A stretch of DNA of 64,000 nt from Lasiodiplodia sp. COLG20. Taxonomy: Eukaryota > Ascomycota > Dothideomycetes > Botryosphaeriales > Botryosphaeriaceae. Position numbers and translations under genes: made by a program. Under the pieces are notes generated by a model. The model ran no database searches. It was not told where the DNA came from and worked only from the letters and a program-made list of their open reading frames with translations. Below, one piece after another: positions 1 through 10,776 of the stretch (position 1 is the first letter of the stretch; each line of letters begins with the position of its first letter). The DNA is taken from the NCBI GenBank assembly GCA_009801085.1, contig VNWV01000001.1:3720001-3784000 (forward strand), written 5' to 3'.

Positions 1-3000
1 AAAGCTGGGGTGCCGGTGGTACCCGGGTCGAAGGGCTTGGTTGGGGATGCGGAGGAGGCGGTTGCCGCGGCGGAGGGGGCGTGTGGGGGGTATCCGGTTA
101 TGCTGAAGGCGACGGGGGGCGGGGGCGGGATGGGGTTGGCGGCGTGTGGGGATGCGGAGGAGGTGAGGGGGAAGTTTGGGGCGGTGGCGGGGAGGGGGGA
201 GGCGTTGTTTGGGGATGCGGGCGTGTTTGTGGAGAGGTTTTATCCGAGGGCGAGGCATGTGGAGGTGCAGGTGTTTGGGAATGGACGGAAAGTTGAGGAT
301 GGTGGGGCGGCGGTGTATTTTGGGGAAAGGGAGTGCTCGATTCAGCGAAGGCATCAGAAGGTGGTGGAGGAGTGTCCGAGTCCGTTCGTTGAGGCGAGGC
401 CTGGGTTGAGGGAGAAGCTGGGCGAGGCGGCGGTGATGCTGGCGGAGTCGATTGGATATGGGAGTGCGGGGACGGTCGAGTACTTGGTTGATGATGAGAC
501 GGGCGAGTTTTTCTTCCTCGAGATGAATACGAGGTTGCAGGTCGAGCATGGCATCACGGAGCTCTGCTACGGCGTCGATCTGGTCGAGATGATGCTGAAG
601 CAGGCGGATGCGGAGCGCTCGGGCAAGGGCGGCTTGGACGGCCAGTATCTGAAGTCGCTGCAGCCGAAGGGGCCGAATGGAGCGGCTATTGAGGTCAGAG
701 TTTATGCCGAGAACCCGGTCAGAGACTTCGCTCCTTCGCCGGGCCTGTTGCAGCACGTTGAGTGGAATGAGATTCCGGGCACTCGGATTGATACTTGGGT
801 GTTTACTGGGTCGAGGATCACTCCAAACTACGGTAAGATTATCCCATTTTCAACCCTCAGGGGCAAGAGCTGGACTACACTTGAGCAGAACCCACCTGAA
901 TTCCAAACCGTGGACATGAAAGAGACACCACCTACCTGGAGGTATAACCCCAATCACACTCACTAACTCACCTCCCAGACCCCCTAATCGCCAAAGTCAT
1001 GCACCACGCCCCGACCCGCGCCCTCGCTATTGAAGGCCTCTCAACAGTCCTCTCGCACTCCAAGCTCTGCGGGCCCGCCACGAACCTCGAATTCCTCTCG
1101 GCCATCCTACACAGCGCCGACTTCCACGCCGGCCGCACCTTAACCAGCTTCCTCCAATCCTTCTCGTTCCAACCGCACGCCATCGACGTCCTCTCCGCCG
1201 GCGCCTACACCCTCGTCCAGGACCTCCCCGGGCGGCCTGCCGTCGGCAAGGGCATCCCACACGCCGGCCCCATGGATCCCTTGACCTTCCAACTCGCCAA
1301 CATGCTCGCCGGCAACCCCCGTACAACCGAGGCCCTCGAGATCACGCTGTCCGGGCCGGAGCTGCGGTTCCTGGGGCCGGCCGTCGTCGCGCTGTGCGGG
1401 CCGCTGATTGAAGATGTCACGCTGGACGGCAAGCCCTTCCCGATGTGGACGCGGGTGCGGATTGCCGCAGGGCAGCGGCTGAAGATCGGGAAGATAGCGA
1501 TGGACGGAGGCGGGTGTCGAGCGTACCTGGCGCTGAGGGGCGGCTTGCCGGGCGTTGCGAGTTATTTTGGCAGCAAGAGCACGTCGCCGGCCGTCGGCAT
1601 CGGCGGGTATCAGGGGCGGCAGCTGGCGCCGGGAGACCTGCTCGAGATCGTCGACGTCTCCTCTGAGGGAGAAGAAGAAGAGGCCGCACCAGTCAGCCTC
1701 CCCCCGCGCCTGCGGCCCGCCTACACGCGCGACTGGACGATCAAAGCCATGGTCGGGCCGCACGAAGACGGGTACCTCCTCCCCTCCGACGTCTCGATGA
1801 TCTACAGCACAACGTGGAAGGTCAGCCACAACGCCAGCCGCAGCGGGATCCGGCTGCTGGGCCCCGTCCCCAAGTGGGCGCGCGCCGACGGCGGCGAGGG
1901 CGGCGCGCACCCGAGCAACCTGGTCGAGTACGGCTACCCGCTCGGCGCGCTGAACTGGACCGGCGACGACCCGTGCATCTTCCCCGTCGACTGCCCCAAC
2001 TTTGGGGGGTTCGTGAGCAGCACGACCGTCGTGCGCGCCGAGTGGTGGAAGATGGGGCAGCTCAAGGCGGGGGATGAGCTGAGGTACGAGCGCGTGTCGT
2101 TGGAGGATGCGTTGGCGGCGAGGGCGAGGTTGGAGGCGTTTTTGAGTACTGTTGAGGTGGCTGTGAGGGGGATGGCTGGGTGGGAGCTGGTGGAGGCGCT
2201 GGATACGCAGACGACGGCGCCGTCGACGCTGAAGGGGGAATGGGGGAGTGCGGTGCTGTGGCACAGGCCGGAGCAGGGGAACCAGCCGGCCGTGACGTAC
2301 AGACAGGTATGTCCTTCTATCTTTTCCCAACTTTTACCTCTTCAGGGGGAGCGGGGAGGGGGAGAGGAAAATGCTGAAGACTGACTGACTGACTGACTGC
2401 CAACAACGGCAGGGCGGCGACGACCACCTAATCATCGAATACGGCCACGAGCAATTCGACCTCAACCACCGCTGCCGCGTCACAGCGCTGGAATCGCACA
2501 TCCGCGGCCCCTCGACCCCGTCCTGGCTAAAAGACCACCTCACCACCACCATGGGCTGCTGCACCTCCCTCCTCCTCTTCTACGACGGCAGCGCCATCCC
2601 GCGCCCGCAACTCCTCACCTACCTCCGCACCCTCGAAGACACCCAGCTCGGCGACCTCTCCACCGCCAAAGTCCCCTGCCGCCGCTTCCGCCTGCCCCTC
2701 TCCTTCGAGAGCGCCGCACAACGCGACGCCATCGCACGGTACATGGAAACCCAACGACCGCACGCGCCGTACCTGCCCGACAACCTCGCCTTCGTCGCGC
2801 GCAACAACGGCATCACGCCCGCCGACCTCAAACGCATCTACCTGACGGGCACGCACGCCGCCGTCGCCGTCGGCTTCTTCTGCGGCAACACCGTGTGCCT
2901 GCCCGCGGACCCGCGCATGCGGCTGAACTGCCCCAAGGCGAACCCGTCGCGCGTCTACACGCCCGAAGGCACCGTCAGTTGGGGCGGCAGCTGCATGTCG

Positions 3001-3848
3001 CTGTATCCGGTCGACTCGCCGGGCGGGTACCAGATGACGGGGCGGACGGTGCCGTGTTTTGACGTGCTGGGGTGGAAGAGGGGGTTCGAGAGGGCGCGGC
3101 CGTGGTTGTATAGGGATTTTGACTTGCTGACGTACTACGAGGTGAGCGAGGGGGAGATGGAGGAGTTGCTGAGGAGGTTTAGGGCGGGGTTGTACGAGTG
3201 GGAGTGGGAGGAGGTGACGTTCGACATGGCGGAGCACAATGGGCTGCTGCGAGACACGGAGGAGGAGGTGAGGAGGATTAGGGAGAGGCAGGCTGTCGCG
3301 CAGGAGGAGATGGTGAGGGCGGAGCAGGAGAGCTTGGCGAGGTGGAGGGAGGAGAAGAAGAGTCAGCAGGTGGATGAGAGCACGGTAGAGAGCTTGTTGG
3401 ATGGTGAGTGGTTTTTTGCTCTGGTTTCTCTTTTTCATTTCTTTCTCTCTTTTTCTTTAATTTTTACCTATTGCATTACTGGGGGGATCCTGGCTGACAA
3501 TCTGGGGTTGACAGATCCTGCCATCACGGCTATTGAAGCACCGGTCGATGCCAACGTCTGGAAAGTCGAGGTCGCAGACGGCGACGTGCTGAAGCCGAAT
3601 CATTTGGTACGATACGCCCGAACGGCCGGAGATCCAAGCGTATGCGGCCGTCTACAAAGAGTAATAGCTAACTGAGCGGCTTTTTCCAGATCTCTATACT
3701 CGAAGCGATGAAGCTGGAGATTTCCGTTCGGCTACCGGACGACGTCGTAACGGCCGGTAGCCCACCCGCCAAGGTGGAGAAAGTACTCGTACGGCCGGGA
3801 GACACCGTCAAGGCAGGCGGGAGGATAGCTCTCGTGAGGAGGGGCTGA
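1..3848 (+). CDS. DUR1,2: Urea carboxylase / urea amidolyase, 3' part (5' end outside window)
   Basis: Biotin-dependent enzyme that carboxylates urea to allophanate, used for nitrogen assimilation in the cytosol. The frame is open from base 1. Exons as I read them: 1-832, 979-2306, 2413-3403, 3515-3606, 3690-3848; all joins keep frame. Domains in order: ATP-grasp biotin carboxylase (LEMNTRLQVEHG near 520-551; the EHG variant is typical of urea carboxylases rather than EHP of acetyl-/pyruvate carboxylases), its C-terminal part continuing across intron 1 (TPNY-DPLIAKVM), carboxyltransferase half CT_A_B/AHS2 (from about 1190), CT_C_D/AHS1 (from 2413), and a C-terminal biotinyl domain with EAMKLE; the biotin-accepting Lys is codon 3711-3713. 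Intron 2 holds a short GACT microsatellite. In many fungi an allophanate hydrolase domain precedes this part; whether it does here cannot be seen, so it could be a stand-alone urea carboxylase. Family assignment is firm. Confidence 0.93.
2380..2399 (+). repeat. (CTGA)n microsatellite in intron 2 of the urea carboxylase gene
   Basis: Perfect tetranucleotide run of about 4.5 units of CTGA/GACT inside the 106-bp intron 2307-2412, ending about 13 bases before the acceptor. It supplies several CTGAC branch-point-like motifs. Seen directly. Confidence 0.85.
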
Positions 3849-6800
3849 CAGGGACGGACGAGAAGGTTTCAATAGCGCTTCGGCCTGGCCGGGAGTGCGA
3901 CTCGGGTGTCGGATAAGGCTGGGCGTCAATGCGGGTGGCTGGAGATGTGTGTGCGTTGTCGATTGTCCTGAGCCAGATGGCTTGTTCTGCGGCTATTCGG
4001 AAGCATTTGCAAACCCCTTTGTTGTTGCGTATGGCGTCACAACCTTGGTGTGTGCATAACAATGTTGCGTTGCGTTGAAGCGCTTGGGGTGCATATAGTG
4101 ATCAGGAACTTATCCACGCTTCACCAGCCCATTGGCGGTTGGCTGCAACACTGAGCGAGCCGACCTCACATGGGGTGAGAGGTGCAGCAGCGCCTAAACG
4201 ATTGGTCAGCGGCTTGTGGCCGAAGCGAAAGCTTCGCCCAAACCGCGCTTGCAGGGCTGTGTAGCAGGTGACGTCCAAGGAGAGCGGGAGCATTGATGAC
4301 AACAGCATGATAAGCCCTACGTAAATTGCAAAAATGCCATTGCTTTTCGCGCTGTCCACCAAGGAGTCCTCTCTTCTGCATCCCCTTGCCACTGCTGAGC
4401 GGCGGACCCAACGCCTTGGCTGTGGGACGGGGGAGGGGTGCGAGAGGGGCAACTGGCCTGCGCGTTGGTTTGACGTATCTGGTGGGAGGGTGTGCTAGTT
4501 TGCCTCCCAGGGAGCACCCGTGCGGCTCTTGAGCAGCGTGGATTGGCTCTCACCGCCTGGAAAATCGCTGCAGTGCTGCGCGTGGCTGCGCGCCGATCGG
4601 GGTCTGTGAGGGAGCTAGGTAGGGAGGGCAAGTCATGCCTGCCTGCAAAACGGCGTGAGACATTGATACGTGGTGCGGCAGACGTCAGCGGACACGGATG
4701 CTGGTGGACGGGGATCTGGCGTTTGGGAAGTGGGAGCGGTGAAAGCCTCGCTGCGATCGTTGCTGTGCTGTGTGTGCTCGTTGCTTTTTTCTTTTTGCTC
4801 TCGTCGTTTTCGGCCCGTCGAGATAGAGATACGAACACGTCATGTTCAAGCTCTTCTAGAATCACGAGGTCAAGGAGATGATGTGGCGGCCGGCCCCGGG
4901 AGACCGTCATAAAAGAGACGTCGATTTGGAATGAAGCAGTGCACCCTGGGGAAGCAGGGTGCCGCTTTGGGCGAAGCGGGTGGGCAGTCCTCATCTCGAA
5001 TGAGTCGCAGGCGGCGGCTCCACACTCGCCACGGATGGACATTGCAAGGGGAGGCTCTTTGTGTGGGTTGTGGGGAAGGGTGGATGAAGGGCCAGGATGC
5101 GTTTTACGTGGTTCATCACTCGTACCTTTGGTGTTGCTGCTGGGCCAAGCGGTGCTCTCGGCTCAATAAAGCACGCGCGCAGAGCTGAAACGTTGACAGC
5201 AGTTGGGAAACGCGGTGGTGCCGGCGGGTGCTCTCAGCGTTCAATAAAAAGCACGAGCACGACTGGCTGCCGGCTTGAGTCGACTGGAACACCTCTTGTT
5301 TCCCGAACAGGAGGGCCGCGGCGATCAGCTCCTCCCAATGCGGCGTGCCTGGCAGCCACAGGCCGTCGAGGCACGCGTCTGCGGCAGGCGGCGGAGCAGC
5401 GCAAACAACGGCGGCGGTCGTGCGACGGCGACGCTGCGAGGCAATCATCAGCAGGGAGAAACGGTGGAGGCAAACCTTGACGGCCGATCGCACTTGCGGA
5501 TCGGCACCTCCTTTGCGTATGTGACGGACTCCCGGGACCCGGGACTCGTGAAGCCGTTGAGCACTTCTCAATAATCTCCGCCCTCTCCCCACCGCGCGCT
5601 GCATCTGGCAAGTTCTGCCACGCGTAGAGAGGCGGCGTGCGTGGAGCGGTGGGACACAAGGGCCAACCGCGCGGCCGGTTACGCTGCCACGGCCGCTCTT
5701 CTGCTCAACATGCTGAAACGATGTGCGAATTGCGACATCTCGGCAGCCGTTTGCCAGTCGTCAGTGCGCCGCCGTATTGGCGGCCGCGGCAGCGAGCCGG
5801 TGGAGCGTCCATTTCTCCCGTCCCCAGAAATTTGGCCCCGTCCTGGTGCGGCTCTCTCGTGCGGCCAAGTGCCCGCGGATGGTGGCGTCGACCTGTCCTG
5901 TCTTCGGACGGGCTCCGGACGGCGTGCCGGGTGAAACACGCTGGTCTTTATCTTCAACGCACCACGCCCAGGGATCTTGACTTGGGCCGACGCCCCTCGC
6001 GAGCTGCGACGGCGGGCAGCAGTCCAGAGCAGATCCTTCATGTGAAGGCGGAGCAGCAGAAGGTGAAACGCCGCTTGCTCCAATGCCATCCAACCGAGCG
6101 TCGTCCCGCGTGCAGATGCGATGCGGCTGACCGCCCCGCCCGCTCGCAGTGCCGGCTGGCGCTTTCAGGCAGGTCGTCCGGCAGATGTAAGCTCGAGACC
6201 CTTATCGCGTGCGGCTGAACCGCTCACCAGAGATGTTGCCACGACGAGAGGCTAAAGATAGACGCTTGGCCCGCCGCTTGAGCCTCTGAAGGAACCGCCT
6301 TCAGGAGGCCCGGGATGCAGCGCTGCGATGATGCGCGGTAAATTGACGATCATGCCCTGGGACGCGCCAAAAATGGCACATCGCGTCAATACGAAATTGC
6401 TGCAATCCGGCACGCGTCGGCCAGGAGAGGCAGCAGGGCAACCCCGCCCTTTGGCCGCGGAGATCGGAGGCCGCGAAATAAGCTGGGCGGAGCGGGTGTC
6501 GCGGTGGTGTTTGATGGCCTGCTGGAGGGGCAGGCAGAAGCCGCGCCGGCGATCCCCAATCCGGTTCGGGCAACGCGGCGCCGGGTCGGTGTTTCGGCGC
6601 GCTGATTGGGCATGTGCTGCTTGGGGCTAGGGCTCCAATAATCTCGAGCCGCTGCACAGCATCTCCCACCAGAAGCCGTCCCTCCGCCCGCACCCTTTCG
6701 CTCTCCAGCGCTGCCTTAGCTCGCCCGCGCCGCACGCAGTGCTCGTACGCTGTGGGCCCGCCGGCGCCTCGACGCGCGCTCCTCAGGCCGGCCAGAGGCG

Positions 6801-7221
6801 CCTGTGTTGGCCGCCGCTCGCTTCCCTCAGCTTGAAACACCGAGCCCGGGCCCTGGTCTATTGGCATCAAATAGAGTGGTCGCACAGCTGGAGTCCGTGG
6901 GCCCATCGCGACTCTGTCTGAAATCCAGTTTCACTAAACCGCATGCGAGTCTAGCACGCCCCCGTCCCCCAGCGCAACCCTGCCAGTCTGCCCTTCGCTC
7001 TCGCGTCCGTGCCAATCCATATTATCGTCGCCCAGCCCTCCCGCCCAAGCCTACTGCTTCTTCACCACCCTGCTCTGTCCTCAGCACCGCAGACCACCCA
7101 CACCACCTTTTCTCCCCGCCCGCCGACAAGTGACGCGCCGACCGCCGCTCACTGTTGCAGCCCTCCGCTGCCCTCTCCGCCGCCTCGCATTCGCTATCGC
7201 TGACGGAGCCGAGCATTCACC
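3849..7221. other. Intergenic, non-coding, GC-rich
   Basis: About 3.4 kb between the urea carboxylase stop and the next start. Open frames of 60-240 codons occur on both strands but show no family motif, often lack an ATG start, and look like by-products of GC-rich DNA. It should hold the 3' UTR of the upstream gene and, near 6900-7221, the pyrimidine-rich promoter/leader of the gene at 7222. No tRNA or repeat recognised. Confidence 0.6.
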
Positions 7222-8603
7222 ATGACCACCGCCGTCGCCGCTCCGCCCGTGACTGCGCCTCACGCGCCCTCGCCCTCCGAACAGGGCCCTACCAGCTCCA
7301 GATATGCCCCAATTGCGCCGTCTAACGGAAACACTCCTAGCGGAAAGTCCGCTCGGTCCTCGAGTAACCACGGCTCGCCCGTCTCGACTCACAGCGACGG
7401 ATCTCACAGAGAGGGGAAGCGCTCCCCCAACTCGTATGTCTCCGCCCTCGCCGGTGTCGCGTGCGCAACTGCTTACGTACTCCCAGCTCCAGGAACTCGA
7501 ATGCGCCCAAGATTGTCGTCAAGAAGGAGCCCGACTCGCCCGAAATGCCTGCTTCGCGCCATCGCCCGCGCCGCCTCGATCTCTCCCACAACGTGCACTC
7601 TTCCGGCGCTCTGAGCGCTCGCCCTGCGGGCCCCATGACCGCCAAGGATGGCAGCTTGGTCATGCAAGACGTCGGTCTCGCGTGCCTGTCTCCGGGATTT
7701 CAGACTCAAGACCCTGCCATGAGGGAGCAGCTTCAGAGGAGCATGGACGTCCGGGACAGACAAAGACAGATCATCGAGGCGAGACAGAAGGGCAAGACTG
7801 TTACCATCTCTCACGACGCCGGCGAGGGCTCCAGGCACGCCGAGTCGAACCCGTTCAAGAGTGGTGGCAGAACCCCCGCGTCGTCGCGGAGAAAGGGTCC
7901 TCCTCCAGGTCTTTCTATTGCTCCTCCTTCAGCAGACCGATTTGCCAATGAGCGCGTCATCCAGTCGGCGCCTCTCGGCCAATCCTTCACCGGCATGAGG
8001 GGATCGCAGTTCCAGTCCCTCTCCCGACAGGTCGCCAACCAGCCCTCCAACCTCTCCCAGACATCTCACATCCACCACATGCCTGCGCAACAGACGGCCA
8101 ACCGCCTTCCTCCGATCTCGGATGTGTTCGCTGGCGAGAGCATCTCTCAGCCCAGGGCTGAAAGCCACTACGGCAGCCCCAATCACTCTTCGCACTCCAA
8201 CCAGCCTCTTCCCTCTCCCGGCTTCCCTCCCAGCAACCAGTCGGCCCAGCCCTCCCGCCGCCGGGAGTACAAGTCGGCTGAGGAGGCCGTTCAGTCAATG
8301 TCGGGTGGCCGCGAGGATCTCCTTCCTCGCATTGTCCACTACGGCGGCCACCAACCCCCGACTCCTCCCTCGCCCATGCCCTCGAAGAACCAGGCCGGTC
8401 AGACCGAGATCAACAGACAAGGCAGCTCCCGCCGCCGGACACGTGAGGAGTACGAGAGGGATATGGGGACTCCGCCGCTCGGCCGCCAGGAGAGGCGCCC
8501 GGGGCCCTTCGGTGAAGGCCGGGATAGCCCCGAAACGCAGAGGAGAAAGAAGGAAGAGTTCATTCAGCTGTGCGCACGGGCTTGGGATCTGTTCCACTCT
8601 TGA
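7222..8603 (+). CDS. Conserved fungal protein of unknown function (442 aa)
   Basis: Two exons, 7222-7433 and 7487-8603, joined by a 53-bp intron (GTATGT ... CCCAG) that changes frame; the join gives RSPNSSRNSNAPKIVVKKEP. The start is the first ATG after a pyrimidine-rich leader, in context ACCATGA. The protein is rich in Ser, Pro, Arg and Gln and probably largely disordered. No catalytic domain is visible. Ordered-looking islands are GLACLSPGFQ followed by a charged helix around MREQLQRSMDVRDRQRQIIE, the PPISDVF island, and a C-terminal helix ending EEFIQLCARAWDLFHS. I recall similar proteins as uncharacterised in other ascomycetes (memory, not checked). The VKKEPDSP stretch resembles sumoylation-type psi-K-x-E motifs, which would fit a nuclear regulatory protein, but that is inference. 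Confidence 0.85.
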
Positions 8604-10776
8604 TTGATGCGCTATACTTGGACGCGTTGTTTCTGGACCAGGCGTTACCGGACTCGTTGTCTTGTTTCATTTCCTCTTGCGCTGGTCTGCCACTTTCAAT
8701 TTTGTCTCTGCACGTGTACCGGCTTCCCTCTTTCTTTTAAAGGCCGGCGACGTCTCAACCCTACACCGATCGTTTAATCACTCATTTGGCAACGAGCTCA
8801 CGAGGCGACTCCTCCCTCGTGGTTTGTCCTTCTACAAAGAGTTGACATGCAGTACGAAGCTTCGGACTCAGCATGACTACTTTTCTCCACGCTCTTGGAA
8901 CGCTACCTACGATTGAATGCCTGGTATGATGCAACGCATCATGCGCGGGACTGTTCTTACGTTAGGAGAGTTCTCACTGTTTCCGCTTCGCAATCTTGGC
9001 ACGCTGGGTCGTCACTTTGGGAACAAGTTGGGACCTGCACAAATGATGTGCAGGCCCGTCCATCCATGTCTGGAGAAGGAGATCTCTTTGCTCTATCACT
9101 GTCTCCTTTGGCGTCTTGTCTATCCTCTCTCCGTTTCTTCTCTGCCGGCTTCTTAATTTTTTTTGGCCAAAGAAGCCAGGCATGCCTTCAAAAGGGCAGT
9201 AGGGTTGCACATGTGTTGAACTTGTTTTTTGGTTTTACGGTTTTGTTCATACTCCGATGCACACCTTTTGTTTGGAAGATTTTGGGCACTGGCAGTTCCA
9301 AGGCCATTTTTTCCTCGCGTTGGCAAAAAGAAGAATACGGATTATACCAAAGGGAATTATTGGGTGGGGGAGGTAGTTACTCTCAGTCGAATGGAAAGTC
9401 GACATTTTGGAAGACCACATGACATGCCCCGCAATGCAAATGCAATGCAGATTACCTGCTGTGACAAGTGATGCTACATGTTGTGTTCAACAGTTGCCCC
9501 CAGCGTCGGAAGCAATTGACTGACGCATGATTTTGATCCCTTACCACACGATAACCCACAGCCAAGGGAATGAAGTGGAGGAAGGAGGCGTAGGTGGGGA
9601 AATATTCAGCCACAAGTGTTCGGGTTGAAGCCTCACCGGTGACTCCCTACTCCCCTATCCTGTTTTTCTTTTTCCTTTTACCTCAGCAGGAAGTAAAAGG
9701 GGACGGAGAGGGTTTGGATTCTGGAACCCGGGACCCTGCCTGCTGCAACACGAAGGGATATGCCCTTGTTCATTATTATTGGCAGGCATGCAATGAGGCG
9801 CTCCAGCTGAACGTTTTGGGAAGACGCACGATGGATTTGGAATCTCTCATTTCTCGCGCCGGCGCGTAACAGGCAGGGGGGCGCGAGCGCGCGCCAATAA
9901 GCGCGCGCGCCTTGTGCGAGGGAAGAAGCTTTTTTGTTATTTTATTTTTCTTTCCGCACGCAACGCGTAGACGCGCACACATACTTTGAGGAAAAGTGGT
10001 TAGTGTGAGCGGCACGTCACGTTATTTGCTTAGGGGGCGATCGTCCCGCCCTACGTGGTGGTGGCAGATGAGCGACACACGGATGACGGGTGCGCCTGAC
10101 TTGGTGATGATCGGTTCGAATTGAGATCTGCCATCGCGCGTCTCAGCGTAAAACAGCAGGCTGCTCCTCGGGTTTTCCGCGCCTTTCTTCGGGCTGCGAA
10201 AGAGAGACATACAGCTAATGACGCTGACATCATTGGGTGATGGGGCGGGCTGTGGTGAGCCGCGTTCATCACACGTAGACCCTGGACCAAACCAATTTCA
10301 GCTCGGGCGCCAGCCCTAGGCGCGAGTCAAGGGCATCTTTCTTTTTCGGTGGGGCTCTGGTTTCTGGGTTCTTCAAAGGTTCCATCCGGGGCATTGTTTC
10401 GCCGTAGTTGCCCGTCCCAGGAACTACACTAGCTCCCGCCAACTGCCGTCTCTCACCGCCCGAGCATGTGTGTGCAACTTTTGGGATGTCGCTGTTGCCT
10501 CGACGGCCAAGATAATGCTGCCTTTTAGAACAAGCGTCCGCAGCCTTCCTTTGCTTCTTCCTCTCCCGAAGCGCTTGCCCGCAGTGCTTCATCAGCCTCA
10601 TCGTTGTTTGCCTGCCGCCGTCCATGGAAAACTCGACTCTCATTCCTATTGCACGGTACTGCGCCTGCACCTCTACTACTACCTCCTCCACCTTCAGCCC
10701 TGCTCCACATCCCACACCCCACCACCAGAACCCCTGCGACTATTTTTCCGACACTGACAAGAATTTGGACGCGCAG
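8604..10776. other. Intergenic, with GC palindromes near 9.85-9.91 kb
   Basis: Non-coding interval of about 2.2 kb. The first part is T-rich and probably the 3' UTR of the upstream gene. A cluster of alternating GC sequence lies at 9853-9911. The last 300 bases are the C/T-rich leader of the HAD-domain gene. An in-frame ATG at 10624 could extend that gene by 51 codons. Confidence 0.6.
9855..9911. repeat. GC palindrome and GC-alternating hairpin
   Basis: CGCGCCGGCGCG at 9855-9866 is a perfect 12-base palindrome. Shortly after, GCGCGAGCGCGCGC (9881-9894), a six-base CAATAA spacer, and GCGCGCGCGCC (9901-9911) can pair as a stem with an AT-rich loop, or adopt Z-DNA. Seen directly; function unknown. 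Confidence 0.7.

Noticed and set aside
1140..2330. 396-codon open frame on the minus strand
   Set aside because: It lies antisense to the well-supported urea carboxylase exons; long antisense frames are expected in GC-rich genes with C/G third positions. No domain in its translation.
6301..6906. 201-codon open frame on the minus strand upstream of the gene at 7222
   Set aside because: No recognisable domain and no splice or codon support; GC-rich chance frame in a promoter region.
10105..10125. GGTTCGAATTG resembling a tRNA B box
   Set aside because: The last bases do not fit GGTTCGANTCC and no A box or cloverleaf was found upstream. The same applies to the GGTTCGAGTCGG near 35524.
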